Positions 52,174 to 60,972 are shown, counted from the stretch's first letter. The stretch is 64,000 bases of DNA from DASSNU01 sp035701265 (GCA_035701265.1 DASSNU010000016.1:91692-155691), one strand, 5' to 3'. Numbers and translations are program-made. Notes: a model not told the origin generated them from the letters alone.

Positions 52174-53025
52174 TCACGCGATCACGCGATCGGGGTGCGT
52201 GTAGACGGTGAGCTTTCCCCCGCGCGCGAAGCCCACCAGAGTGAGCCCCGCCTGCTGCGCCACGCGCACGGCCAGCCCGGTGGGACCGGAGATGGCGGCG
52301 AGGAGTGGTGCGCCGAGCACGGTGGCCTTCTGCACCATCTCGAAGCTCGCGCGGCTGGTGACGACCGCGAATCCGGCGGACGCATCCATCCTGGCGGCGA
52401 GCATGGCGCCGATGAGCTTGTCGAGCGCGTTGTGGCGTCCCACATCCTCGCGCACGAGCGCCACGGTGCCGTCGGCATCCGCCCACCCCGCTGCGTGTAC
52501 CGCACCCGCCGCGGCGTTGAGCGGCTGGCGCTCGCACATCTCGCGCATGGCGCGCGCGATCGCCGCTCCCGACACCGGCACGCGCGACGTAACCGGATGG
52601 AGTGTCTTGAGCACGGCGGCGATCGTGTCGGCGCCGCAGATGCCGCACCCCGTGCGTCCGGTGAGCCGGCGGTCGCGCGAGGCGATCGTTGCCTCGCACT
52701 CCGCCGACACCTCCGTCTGGATCTCGATCCCCTGGCTGTAGCGCACCACCTGGATGGAGCGCATGTCATCGGGAGCGCGGATGAGCTCCTCGGTGATGCT
52801 GAACCCCAGCGCGAAGTCCTCGAGATCGATCGGCGTGCACATCATCACCACGTGCGGGACGCTGTTATACACGATGGCCACCGGCGTCTCCTCGGCCACC
52901 CGCTCGTCGCGCTCCTCGCTCTCGCCGTCGTGCCAGTGGCGCGCGCGGACGTCGAGCAGCGGCGCTGCGTAGCCGAGCCGGAGGAGGCCGAGCGGATCGC
53001 GCATCTGCGAGAGGTCGGCGGACAT
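52174..53025 (-). CDS. fdhD: Formate dehydrogenase accessory sulfurtransferase
   Basis: 283 residues from ATG 53025 (MSADLSQMRDP; ATG 53049 also possible). FdhD transfers sulfur from a cysteine desulfurase to the Mo-bisMGD cofactor of formate dehydrogenase, which is essential for activity. Family marks: EETPVAIVYNSVPHVVMMCT, DLEDFALGFSITEELI, the cysteine pair TGCGICGADT, REDVGRHNALDKLIGAML and SRASFEMVQKA. It is convergent with the fdh operon, so it is under separate control. Confidence 0.92.
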   Translation of the reverse strand: MSADLSQMRDPLGLLRLGYAAPLLDVRARHWHDGESEERDERVAEETPVAIVYNSVPHVVMMCTPIDLEDFALGFSITEELIRAPDDMRSIQVVRYSQGIEIQTEVSAECEATIASRDRRLTGRTGCGICGADTIAAVLKTLHPVTSRVPVSGAAIARAMREMCERQPLNAAAGAVHAAGWADADGTVALVREDVGRHNALDKLIGAMLAARMDASAGFAVVTSRASFEMVQKATVLGAPLLAAISGPTGLAVRVAQQAGLTLVGFARGGKLTVYTHPDRVIA

Positions 53026-53071
53026 GCGTCGAATATAGCCGCCGAGCACGGCACGTGGCGGCAGCGTGCGC

Positions 53072-54436
53072 TCAGCTCGGCTCTCCCTCCGCCGTGAGCA
53101 CGCTCGCGCTCTGCAGCCCGGTCGCGATCTCGGGGAGGATGCCCCGTTCCACGTAGATGGGGCGCACCAGCTTGCGGAGCGCCGGAAGACGTGAGCCGAA
53201 CACCGCTCCGGCCACGATGATCGCCGCGCCGCCGGCCATGATCGTCTCCGGCGCGCCGATGCGGTCGGCCACCCATCCGGAGATGAGACTGCCGAAGGGC
53301 GCCGTCCCCATGAACGCCATGGTGTAGAAGGCCATGAGGCGCCCGCGCATGTCTTCCGTCACCACGGTCTGGAGGACGGTGTTGCTCGAGGCGGTCTGCA
53401 CCATGAACCCGGCACCGGCCACCACGAGGAGCAGGAGCGACAGCGCGAGCGAGCGCGAGAACGAGAAGGCGACCAGCCCCACGCCGAAGCAGCTCGCGGC
53501 CACGGCGATCGCGCGACCCAGGCCGAGCACGCTGCGGCGCGATGCGAGGTACAGCGCACCGCTCAGCGCACCGACGCCGGTCGCCGCCATCAGCCACCCG
53601 AACGTGCTCGCGTCGCCGTGCAGCGTCTGGCTCGCGATCACCGGCATGAGCACGAGGTACGGCATGCCCAGCAGACTCGAGACGGCGAGCAGAATGAGCA
53701 CCGCGCGGATGGGCGCGAATCCCACGGCGTAACGCACGCCGTCGCGCAGCTGCGCGAGCATGCTCGCGCGCACGACGGGCAGCTCGCGCGCCTTCACGTG
53801 CATCATGAAGAGCGAGACGAGCACCGCGATGTAGGATATGCCGTCGATGAGAAACGCCCACCCTTCCCCCGCGATGGCCACCAGGGCGCCGGCCACGGAC
53901 GGTCCGACGAGCCGTGCGCCGTTGAACATCGACGAGTTGAGCGCGATGGCGTTGGGGAGATCCTCCCGGTCCTCCACCATCTCCACCAGGAACGCCTGCC
54001 GCGCAGGCATGTCGAACGCGTTGATGAATCCCTGCGCGATGCTCAGAGCGATGATGTGCCACATCACGATCGTGCCGCTGAGCGCGAGCGCGGCGAGCGC
54101 GAACGACTGCAGCATCGACAGCACCTGCGTGACGATGATCACGCGGTAGCGGTCCAGCCGGTCCACCCACACGCCGGCGAAGGGGGCGAGAAGAAAGGTG
54201 GGGAGCAGACTCGCGAAGCTCACGATCCCCAGCGCCTCGGCGGAGCCGGTGAGTCGATAGACGAGCCAGCTCATCGCCACGCGCGTGATCCACGTGCCGA
54301 TGAGCGAGACGCCCTGTCCGCCGAAATACAGCCGGTAGTTGCGGTGACGGAAGGCGCGCAGCGTGGCGGCGAGCCGGCCTCCGTTGGCACCGGTCGCCGC
54401 GCCCGCCGCTCCCGCCTCCCGTCCCCCGCCGCCCAT
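53072..54436 (-). CDS. MFS transporter (EntS-like family)
   Basis: 454 residues, about twelve membrane helices after an Ala/Gly-rich N-terminus. The first helix region RHRNYRLYFGGQGVSLIGTW and VDRLDRYRVIIVTQVLSMLQ (loop 2-3 motif), NAFDMPARQAFLVEMVEDRE, and DLPNAIALNSSMFNGARLVG are typical of the enterobactin-exporter-like MFS group. Probable small-molecule exporter. It lies 46 bases upstream of fdhD and 60 bases after the tricorn gene on the same strand, so the three could share a transcript. Confidence 0.86.
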   Translation of the reverse strand: MGGGGREAGAAGAATGANGGRLAATLRAFRHRNYRLYFGGQGVSLIGTWITRVAMSWLVYRLTGSAEALGIVSFASLLPTFLLAPFAGVWVDRLDRYRVIIVTQVLSMLQSFALAALALSGTIVMWHIIALSIAQGFINAFDMPARQAFLVEMVEDREDLPNAIALNSSMFNGARLVGPSVAGALVAIAGEGWAFLIDGISYIAVLVSLFMMHVKARELPVVRASMLAQLRDGVRYAVGFAPIRAVLILLAVSSLLGMPYLVLMPVIASQTLHGDASTFGWLMAATGVGALSGALYLASRRSVLGLGRAIAVAASCFGVGLVAFSFSRSLALSLLLLVVAGAGFMVQTASSNTVLQTVVTEDMRGRLMAFYTMAFMGTAPFGSLISGWVADRIGAPETIMAGGAAIIVAGAVFGSRLPALRKLVRPIYVERGILPEIATGLQSASVLTAEGEPS

Positions 54437-54496
54437 CAGTCTACGCGTGCCACATCACACGGCGCGCGGTGCGCCCGGCACGCGGCCGGCCGCGCA

Positions 54497-57400
54497 TCAC
54501 TGCCCGCTGCGCGCGCCGCGCACCGAGGGAACGGGCGGACGCGGAGGTGCCGGCGGCACGGTGACGGGATGTTCGCGGATCTCCGTCTGCAACTCGCGCA
54601 CGGCCGCGGTGAGCTGCGCGTCCCCGCCGGAGAAGGTGGATGCAGGAAGATTGTCGACCACGATGTCGGGATCCACACCGTGCCCCTCGATGAGCCATTC
54701 GCCCGGCGAGCCGTACACCCCCATCTCGGCGGCGGTGGCGATGCCGCGGTCCACCAGCACGTTCGACGACGACAGCCAGATCTCCCCTCCCCACGTCCGC
54801 GTGCCGAGCACCTTCCCCAGGCCGAGCCGCCGGAATCCCTCGGCGAACGCCTCGCCGTCGGAGGCGGTGTGCTCGTCCACCAGCACGATCATCGGGCCGC
54901 GGAAGGCGTACTGCATGTTCCAGTACGGCTCGCCGACGCGCGGTTGCCAGAACATCCACGCACGGCGCATCAACTTCTCGAGCACCCACGAGTCGATGTT
55001 CCCGCCGCGGTTGCCGCGCACGTCAATGATGAGTCCCGCCCGGTTGAACACGGGATAGAAGTCGCGCTCCCACTCGGCAATGTTCGCGCCGCCCATCGCG
55101 CGCAGGTGGACGTAGCCGATGGTGCTGTTGCTGAGACTGTCCACCGCCAGGCGCCGCGTGTACTCCCATTCGTCGTAGCGCAGCTCGGCGTCCTCGCGCG
55201 GCGAGATCGGCTCGACGATCACATCGCGCTCGCCACCGCGCGAGCGCACGTGCAGCAGCACCTGCTTCCCCGCCTGGTCGCGGAGCGCTTCACCGGGGTC
55301 GGCGAGCGACGATGCGGCGACGCCGTTCACCGCGAGGATCACGTCGCCCTCGTGCACATCCACGCCGGGACGCGCCAGCGGCGAGAGGCGGTCGGGACGA
55401 TCGGGATCGGCGCGGTACACGTGCGCCACGCGCCATCCGCCGGCGGCGGAGTCGCGCTCCAGGCGCGCGCCGAGCGTGGCGGGGAGCACCTGGTCGGCAC
55501 CCTCGCGCATGTCACCGCCGTAGACGAACTCGTGCAGCGTCTCCAGCTCGGCGATCATCTGTCCCAGCACGTCGGACAGCTCCTCGCGATCGGTCACGCG
55601 GTCGGCCAGCGGCTGGTACTTGGCGCGGATGGCCTTCCAGTCGAGCCCGCGCATCTGCGGATCCCAGTAGTAGTCGCGCTCCAGTCGCCACGCTTCCGTG
55701 TACATCTGCCGCAGCTCGTGCTGCGGATCGAGCGGGAAGGTCCAGCCGGAGAGATCCACCTTGCTCTCGGCGAGCCTCTCCGGCGCCTTGGGGCCGGCGG
55801 GGAAGACGTACAGATCGCTCCCCTTGCGCACGAGAATCTGCTTGCCGTTCTGCGACAGCTCGAACGAGCGCACGTCGTCGAGCACGGTGTGGGGCTTGTT
55901 GTCGCGCGCGTTGGAGATCTCGATCGCGTCGAGCGACGCCTTGCGTTCGGCCGGGTTTGCGATGGTGAGCCAGTAGAGGCGCTTGCCGTCGGTGTCGAGC
56001 CCGTTGTAGTTGCCCGCGGGAACGGGCACCTGATAGAGGCGCTGCTCGATGCCATCGAGATCGATCACGACCGGCGGCGCGTGGCGGGCAGCGCTGTCGG
56101 CGCGCGGTGCGCCGGCGTTGCGCGCACCGCGAGTGGGCGCCGCGTGCGCGCTGTCGGACATGGCGCGCGAGGAGTCGGGGGAGAGCTCGGTGGGTGGCGC
56201 GAAGGGGAAGCGCGCGCTCCGCTGCAGCGCGAGCGCGAAGATCTCCGTCTGGCGGTCGAAGAACGGCTCCGGCTGGCGCGAGCCCCACGGAGACCCGACG
56301 ACCGAGCGGAAGGCGCGGTTGCTCATGAAGTAGAGCCAGTGCCCGTCGGGGCTCCACGTGGGCGCGAACGAATCGTAGCGGTCGGAGGTGATCGGCGTGA
56401 TGTGCTGCGACTCGGTGTCGTACAGCTCGAGTCGCGTAAAGAGGTTGGGCTCCGTCTCGGCGAACGCGAGCCACCGTCCGTCGGGAGACCACACCAGCTC
56501 GCCAAGGTCGCCGTACTTGGACTCGACCACCTTGCGGTTCGTGCCGTGCGCCACGTCGTACACCCAGAGGCGCTGGTTCTTGTCGGTGTGCGCGATCCAC
56601 CGTCCGTCGGGAGACGGCACGCCGTCCCACCGCAGCACGTCGGCGTCGCGCGTCAACTGCTGCGATGTCCCCACGCCGTTGGCGGGGAGACGCCAGAGCT
56701 CCACTTCGCCCGAGGCATCGCTCAGTGCGAGCAGGTGTGAGCCGTCCGGCATGAAGCGCGCGTTGCGGTAGCGCACGTCGTCATCGCGCGTGACATCCAC
56801 CAGCCGTCCCTGGCGCGCGGGCGCCACGAACACCTGCCCGCGCGCGGTGAGCGCCACGCGGTCGCCGTCGGGAGAGAGGTGCGCGGAGGTGAGCCATTCC
56901 ATGGGCTTGCTGATCCAGCGGACGCGGAGCTGGTCGAAGTCCGAGGCGAGCGTGATCGGGATGGCGCGATCCTGCTTGCTGCGCACGTCGTACATGCGCA
57001 GGTCCGCGCCGAGCTGGTAGACGATGCGTCCCGCATCCATCGCGGGGGCGCGCACGTCGAAGTTCACGTGGTGCGTGAGCTGCTCCGCGCCGTGACCATC
57101 GGCGTCCATCGACCAGAGGTTCATCGCACCGTCGCGGTCGCTCGCGAAGTACACGCGTCCCTGCCAGAGCATGGGCGCGTAGCTCGTGCCCGCGTAGTCC
57201 GCGGTGAGCGGCACCGCTTCGCCGGGAAGATTGCCGTCGTCGCGCCAGCCGATCTTCCAGAGATTCTGCGCCGTGCCGCCATGGTAGCGGCGCGTGTGGC
57301 TCCCCTGCGCGTCGAAGCGCGTGAAGACGAGCGTGTGTGACGCGGGATCCACGCTGCCCTGGGCCGCCTGTGCAAGCGGGAGGAGACGGCGCTTTCCGGT

Positions 57401-57889
57401 GGCCGGATCGAGCTCGACGAGCTGGCGCGACGGGAGCGTGGTGTAGCGCGAGGTCGCGTAGAGAATCTTCCCGTCGGGCGTCCATCCGGTCACGACATCG
57501 CCCGCGCCGGCATCGCCATCCCACGTGCGCCGCACGGGCACGCCCCCCGCGATCGGCATCGTGTACACCTCGCCGGGACCTTCGTAGCTGGCGGTAAAGG
57601 CGAGCATGCGTCCGTCGGGAGAGATGGCGGGGTGCGACTCCTCTCCCTGATGCGTGGTGAGCCGCCGCGCCGTGCCGCCGGATGCGCTCACCATCCAGAG
57701 GTCACCTTCCGCCACGAAGACGAGCGTGTCGCCGTGGAGCGCAGGGTCGCGGTAGTAGCCGAGCCGTTCCACGTCGGAGGGTGTCGTGGCGGAGCGCGCG
57801 GCGGGTGCCTGCGCGTGCAGCGACACGGAGGGCGCTGCGGTCGCAGCGAGCAGCGCGGGCAGCAGAAGGCGGACGGTGGAGGCGCGCAT
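54497..57889 (-). CDS. Tricorn-like exported protease (propeller, PDZ, S41)
   Basis: 1,130 residues with a Sec signal (VRLLLPALLAATAAPSVSLH). The N-terminal two-thirds are tricorn-type propellers (HPAISPDGRMLAFTASYEG, WTPDGKILYATSRY, HLSPDGDRVALTARG, WSPDGRWLAFAETEPN). A C1-like helical domain follows near 720-800, then a PDZ domain (about 815-880, VDVHEGDVILAVNGVAASSL). The S41-type catalytic domain has the nucleophile Ser in DEHTASDGEAFAEGFRRLG (near 1008) and GGNIDSWVLEKLM upstream. ATG 57889 fits the signal peptide. Likely degrades peptides in the periplasm. Confidence 0.88.
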   Translation of the reverse strand: MRASTVRLLLPALLAATAAPSVSLHAQAPAARSATTPSDVERLGYYRDPALHGDTLVFVAEGDLWMVSASGGTARRLTTHQGEESHPAISPDGRMLAFTASYEGPGEVYTMPIAGGVPVRRTWDGDAGAGDVVTGWTPDGKILYATSRYTTLPSRQLVELDPATGKRRLLPLAQAAQGSVDPASHTLVFTRFDAQGSHTRRYHGGTAQNLWKIGWRDDGNLPGEAVPLTADYAGTSYAPMLWQGRVYFASDRDGAMNLWSMDADGHGAEQLTHHVNFDVRAPAMDAGRIVYQLGADLRMYDVRSKQDRAIPITLASDFDQLRVRWISKPMEWLTSAHLSPDGDRVALTARGQVFVAPARQGRLVDVTRDDDVRYRNARFMPDGSHLLALSDASGEVELWRLPANGVGTSQQLTRDADVLRWDGVPSPDGRWIAHTDKNQRLWVYDVAHGTNRKVVESKYGDLGELVWSPDGRWLAFAETEPNLFTRLELYDTESQHITPITSDRYDSFAPTWSPDGHWLYFMSNRAFRSVVGSPWGSRQPEPFFDRQTEIFALALQRSARFPFAPPTELSPDSSRAMSDSAHAAPTRGARNAGAPRADSAARHAPPVVIDLDGIEQRLYQVPVPAGNYNGLDTDGKRLYWLTIANPAERKASLDAIEISNARDNKPHTVLDDVRSFELSQNGKQILVRKGSDLYVFPAGPKAPERLAESKVDLSGWTFPLDPQHELRQMYTEAWRLERDYYWDPQMRGLDWKAIRAKYQPLADRVTDREELSDVLGQMIAELETLHEFVYGGDMREGADQVLPATLGARLERDSAAGGWRVAHVYRADPDRPDRLSPLARPGVDVHEGDVILAVNGVAASSLADPGEALRDQAGKQVLLHVRSRGGERDVIVEPISPREDAELRYDEWEYTRRLAVDSLSNSTIGYVHLRAMGGANIAEWERDFYPVFNRAGLIIDVRGNRGGNIDSWVLEKLMRRAWMFWQPRVGEPYWNMQYAFRGPMIVLVDEHTASDGEAFAEGFRRLGLGKVLGTRTWGGEIWLSSSNVLVDRGIATAAEMGVYGSPGEWLIEGHGVDPDIVVDNLPASTFSGGDAQLTAAVRELQTEIREHPVTVPPAPPRPPVPSVRGARSGQ

Positions 57890-58055
57890 GTGGATGTCGG
57901 TAGGGGGGAGGAGTGGGGTCCGTCAATTATGCCGCGCGTGCGCACTGGTGGGCAAGCAGCGCGGCGTCGGCGAAAGCGCTTGGGATCGTGGCGCCCGCCG
58001 CACTGCAGGCCACGGCGTCGGCGAGCCGCCGCACCGGTGCCGACGAGCGCCGCGC

Positions 58056-58760
58056 TCAGCGCTCGCGATCCGGGGTGACCGACGGGGCGATGTGCAGCCC
58101 GCACTCGGTCTTTCCGGTGCCGCTCCACCGTCCGGCGCGCTCGTGTTCCCCGGGGAGCGTGGGGCGCGTGCACGGCCAGCAGCCGATGCTCGTGTATCCG
58201 CGATCGAGGAGCGGATGATGCGGAACGCGATGCCGCTCGAGGTAGCGCCGCACGTCCGCCGCGCTCCAGTGCGCGATCGGGTGCACCTTGCACAGCGTGC
58301 GGCCATCGAGCGCGTAGGGCTCCGCCACCCGCACGGCAGCGCGAGTGGGGGACTGATCGCGCCGGATCGCGCTCACCCACGCGTCCATGGCCGCGAGCGC
58401 GCGGTGCATGGGCTGCACCTTGCGGAGGAGGCAGCAGCGATCGGGGTCGGTGGCGTAGAGCGGGCCGGGATCGCGATCCCCCTCCGGCGCGAGCTCCACG
58501 ACGGTGAGCCCGTAGCGCGCGGCGAACTCGCGCTTGAAGGCCAGCGTCTCCTCGAAGTGGAACCTCGTGTCGAGGAAGAGCAGGGGAACGGAGCGGTCGA
58601 TCTCACTCAGCATGTGCGCGAGCACGAGCCCGCCGCCGCCGAAGCTCACGCTCAGCGCGACGCGCCCCGCATAGCGCGCGAGCGCCCATTCCAGGATCTC
58701 GCGCGCGCCGCGTCGCTCCAGCGCGGCAGCCGCGGCGGCGATCTCGTCAGCGGTTGGCAT
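58056..58760 (-). CDS. cysH: Assimilatory adenylylsulfate/phosphoadenylylsulfate reductase
   Basis: 234 residues from ATG 58760, which has GGAGGA upstream. Reduces activated sulfate to sulfite for cysteine synthesis. PP-loop nucleotide site VALSVSFGGGGLVLAHML (a variant of SFGAED types), LFLDTRFHFEETLAFK, the four [4Fe-4S] cysteines in RCCLLRKVQP and GCWPCTRPT, and the C-terminal catalytic Cys in TECGLH. The Fe-S motif indicates the APS-using (or dual) class. The upstream leader holds a Cys-rich ORF and a terminator-like hairpin, which suggests cysteine-dependent attenuation. Confidence 0.92.
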   Translation of the reverse strand: MPTADEIAAAAAALERRGAREILEWALARYAGRVALSVSFGGGGLVLAHMLSEIDRSVPLLFLDTRFHFEETLAFKREFAARYGLTVVELAPEGDRDPGPLYATDPDRCCLLRKVQPMHRALAAMDAWVSAIRRDQSPTRAAVRVAEPYALDGRTLCKVHPIAHWSAADVRRYLERHRVPHHPLLDRGYTSIGCWPCTRPTLPGEHERAGRWSGTGKTECGLHIAPSVTPDRER

Positions 58761-58910
58761 GGGGCGGTTCCTCCGCATTGTGCGTCGTGCTGAGCATCTG
58801 GATGGACTCCATGGCATCTCGTGTGGTGGCGGCGGTGATCGATGCGGTTCCGCATCGCGTCGTGCGCCTGGTGGTATGCGCGATCGCCATGGCGTGGGCC
58901 GGATGTACAA

Positions 58911-58943
58911 CGGGCCCGCATCCCAATCCGGAATGCGGGCCCG
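58911..58943 (-). terminator. Attenuator-like hairpin upstream of cysH
   Basis: CGGGCCCGCAT and ATGCGGGCCCG form a perfect 11-base stem with an 11-base loop, followed on the minus strand by TTGTACAT. It lies 29 bases after the stop of the Cys-rich leader ORF and about 150 bases before cysH, where an attenuator would be expected. The T tract is weak. Confidence 0.6.
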
Positions 58944-58972
58944 CGTGCGGCGCGATGTGGTGGAGGCGTCAG

Positions 58973-59092
58973 CTACTCACTCGGTGGTACTCCACACCAA
59001 CAGACGTGCGCCATGGCGGTGTCCGCTCCGGAGGAGCCGGCACGACACATGGCGCAACAGCGAGTGATGGTGACGGTCTGCGTGAGCTGCAT
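58973..59092 (-). CDS. Cysteine-rich leader peptide of cysH
   Basis: 39-codon ORF. The translation has TRCCAMCRAG and VCWCG, so five Cys codons in 39, including a CC pair and a CWC. Cys codons are rare in this genome's proteins. The ORF starts about 60 bases after a probable promoter and ends just before the attenuator-like hairpin. Cysteine-rich upstream ORFs control sulfur-assimilation operons in mycobacteria by ribosome stalling or coupling; this one has the same layout. The ribosome site is weak. Confidence 0.6.
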   Translation of the reverse strand: MQLTQTVTITRCCAMCRAGSSGADTAMAHVCWCGVPPSE

Positions 59093-59160
59093 GACGTTCC
59101 GAGGTCTGACGATCCTGGTGGTCCACTGCACTCGCGCGGAATGCCCGCGCGATGGCGCGC

Positions 59161-59190
59161 ACCTTACACGCGCGCACGGCGCGCTGTCAA
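59161..59190 (-). promoter_or_regulatory. Probable cysH promoter
   Basis: On the minus strand TTGACA (59185-59190), an 18-base spacer and TAAGGT (59161-59166), placing the transcript start near 59155, about 60 bases before the leader peptide. Confidence 0.5.
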
Positions 59191-59282
59191 GTGTGTGCAG
59201 ACCGACGCGTGATGTGGCGCGTCGCGATCGGCGGCACGTCAGCGCGAGACCGGCGCGTTGCCTGCCGCCGCCAACGCGCCTC

Positions 59283-59310
59283 TTGACATCGGCGGCGGCG
59301 CGTGTAGTAT
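59283..59310 (+). promoter_or_regulatory. Promoter of the SAM-II-controlled operon
   Basis: TTGACA (59283-59288), a 16-base spacer and TAGTAT (59305-59310). The predicted start near 59317 is about 13 bases before the riboswitch. Confidence 0.7.
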
Positions 59311-59329
59311 TCCGCGAACAATCGACGTT

Positions 59330-59381
59330 CCGTGGTGATTTGCCGCCTATTGCAGCCACGTTAAACAAGTGCTAAAAAGCG
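59330..59381 (+). ncRNA. SAM-II riboswitch
   Basis: The segment has the SAM-II order of conserved blocks: CGTGGTGATTTG (59331-59342), a short variable loop, TTGCAGCCACG (59350-59360), TTAAACAAGT and GCTAAAAAGC (59371-59380). CGTGG (59331-59335) pairs with CCACG (59356-59360) as helix P1, and the 3' GCTAAAAAG segment supplies the pseudoknot. It matches the S-adenosylmethionine-binding H-type pseudoknot known from alpha-proteobacterial metA leaders. It should lower expression when SAM is plentiful. Confidence 0.87.
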
Positions 59382-59384
59382 AAT

Positions 59385-59420
59385 CGCCCGGCGGCACCAC
59401 CGCACGGGCGTTTGTGTTTT
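59385..59420 (+). terminator. Intrinsic terminator after the SAM-II riboswitch (T1)
   Basis: CGCCCGGCGG-CACCA-CCGCACGGGCG gives a 10-base stem with a single bulged A, followed by TTTGTGTTTT. It begins four bases after the riboswitch core, so it may be its expression platform. Confidence 0.82.
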
Positions 59421-59480
59421 CGGTTGGTGGGGGGGGGAGACACAGTGGGGAAGGGACATCGCTGGTCACGGGGATCCTCA

Positions 59481-59651
59481 ATGCTGGATTCGTCACGCTT
59501 CACCATCACGTGCACCACACGAGGCACCACGGACTCGCGCCGCGGAGCGTGCGTGCGTGCGTGCCGATGCGGCATGGGCACGATGTGTCCCTGTCGGCGC
59601 ATGGCCATGTGCCATGGGCCGGAGCGCGAGCGTGGGGAGGGCGGACCGTAG
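59481..59651 (+). CDS. Cysteine-rich leader ORF of the aminotransferase-cysO operon
   Basis: 56 codons from ATG 59481, with GGGGA at 59470-59474. The peptide is short, basic and Cys-rich: seven Cys, concentrated in GACVRACRCGMGTMCPCRR, plus a Thr cluster (TITCTTRGTT) near the start. It ends 38 bases before a strong intrinsic terminator. By layout it is a candidate sensing peptide for cysteine (or threonine) shortage. Its composition is unlike a folded protein. Confidence 0.5.
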   Translation: MLDSSRFTITCTTRGTTDSRRGACVRACRCGMGTMCPCRRMAMCHGPERERGEGGP

Positions 59652-59689
59652 GATGTCACCCGTACAGCAGAACTCCCGCACACGCGCAC

Positions 59690-59720
59690 CGGCCGCTCTC
59701 GATGAGCGGCCGTTTTCGTT
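59690..59720 (+). terminator. Intrinsic terminator before the aminotransferase (T2)
   Basis: CGGCCGCTC-TCGAT-GAGCGGCCG (perfect 9-base stem, 5-base loop) followed by TTTTCGTT. It lies within the leader, 53 bases before the aminotransferase start, and is a good attenuator candidate. Confidence 0.85.
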
Positions 59721-59772
59721 GCAGGAGCGGAGCGCGACGCCCGATTCGTCCGCGCGCGCCGTAGCCGCTCCC

Positions 59773-60972
59773 GTGCCGCGCATCTCGGCGCGCGTGCGCG
59801 CACTGAGCGGCGAGGGGGCGTTCGAGGTCGTGGCGCGGGCGCGTGCGCTGGCCGCAGCCGGGCGCGACGTCGCGGTGCTCGCCATCGGAGAACCGGACTC
59901 CCCCACGCCGTCCCACGTGGTGGAGGCGGGCCTTCGCGCGCTCCGCGACGGCGCCACGCGCTACGCCGCACCGGAGGGGATCGCGCCGTTGCGGGACGCG
60001 ATCGCGGGCGAGCTGCGCGCGCGGGGGATCGACGCCTGCGCAGAGCAGGTGATCGTGACGCCGGGCGCCAAGGCGATGCTCTTCTACGCGGCCCTCGCGC
60101 TGATCGAGCCGGGCGACGACGTGCTGGTGCCCGATCCAGGATTCCCGATCTATCCCTCCATCGTGCGACACGCCGGTGGCACGCCGGTGCCGTACACGCT
60201 CCGCGCGAGAGACTTCGCGCTGGACGCGGACCGGATCGCCGAGCGCATCACGCCGCGCACGCGTGTGCTCATCCTCAACGCGCCGCACAACCCGAGCGGG
60301 GGATGCGCGTCGCGCGCGGAGCTGGAGCGCGTGGCGGAGCTGGCGCAGCGTCACGACCTGCTGGTCGTGACCGACGAGATCTACGGCGATCTGGTCTACG
60401 ACGATGCGCGCCGCGCACCGAGCATCGCGGCGCTGCCCGGGATGGGTACGCGCACGGTCGTGGTGGATGGGTTCTCGAAGTCCTTCGCGATGACCGGTTG
60501 GCGGCTGGGTTACGGATTGCTGCCGGCGTGGTTGGTGGAGCGCGTGGTGACGCTCGCGGTGAACGCGCAGAGCTGCGTCGCGCCCTTCGTGCAGCACGCC
60601 GGCGTGGCGGCGCTCACCGGAGCGCGCAACGCGCTCGACGCGATGCGCCAGGCGTTGCGCGTGCGCCGTGACGCGCTCGCGGCGGGACTCGCGCGCGTGC
60701 CCGGCGTCTCGTGTGTCACCCCGATGGGAGCGCTGTATGCGTTCCCCGACGTGCGTGCGCTCCTGGGCGGTGCGTGCGCGAACAGCTCAGCGCTGGCCGC
60801 GCGACTGCTCGAAGAGCACAATGTCGCCGTGCTGCCCGGAAGCGCCTTCGGTGCCGCGGGGGAAGGACATCTCCGGATCACCTTCGCCGCGTCGTCGCAC
60901 GACATTGCGCGTGGCGTGGCTGCCATCGCGGCGCTCGCTTCCGTTCTGCGAGACAACCAGGAGGAATCGTGA
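59773..60972 (+). CDS. Class I/II PLP-dependent aminotransferase
   Basis: 399 residues from GTG 59773, where the family N-terminus begins (PRISARVRALSGEGAFEVVA). Earlier in-frame starts would run the coding sequence through terminator T2. Fold-type I aminotransferase: IGEPDSPTPSHVVEAGLRAL, TRYAAPEGIAPLRDAI, VTPGAKAMLFYAALALIEPG, NAPHNPSGG, and the PLP lysine in DGFSKSFAMTGWRLGYG. Aspartate- or methionine-type substrate cannot be decided. First structural gene of an operon with a SAM-II riboswitch; GTGA overlap with the next gene. Confidence 0.85.
   Translation: MPRISARVRALSGEGAFEVVARARALAAAGRDVAVLAIGEPDSPTPSHVVEAGLRALRDGATRYAAPEGIAPLRDAIAGELRARGIDACAEQVIVTPGAKAMLFYAALALIEPGDDVLVPDPGFPIYPSIVRHAGGTPVPYTLRARDFALDADRIAERITPRTRVLILNAPHNPSGGCASRAELERVAELAQRHDLLVVTDEIYGDLVYDDARRAPSIAALPGMGTRTVVVDGFSKSFAMTGWRLGYGLLPAWLVERVVTLAVNAQSCVAPFVQHAGVAALTGARNALDAMRQALRVRRDALAAGLARVPGVSCVTPMGALYAFPDVRALLGGACANSSALAARLLEEHNVAVLPGSAFGAAGEGHLRITFAASSHDIARGVAAIAALASVLRDNQEES

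Noticed and set aside
53618..56740. 1,040-codon plus-strand ORF over the MFS and tricorn genes
   Set aside because: Shadow of two clearly coding minus-strand genes.
59499..59537. His-rich frame (HHHVHHTRHH) as a histidine-operon leader peptide
   Set aside because: No ATG/GTG/TTG start close upstream in that frame and no his gene downstream; the overlapping frame with ATG 59481 is better supported.
59557..59772. N-terminal extension of the aminotransferase
   Set aside because: It would place terminator T2 and the leader ORF inside the coding sequence and adds no conserved residues.
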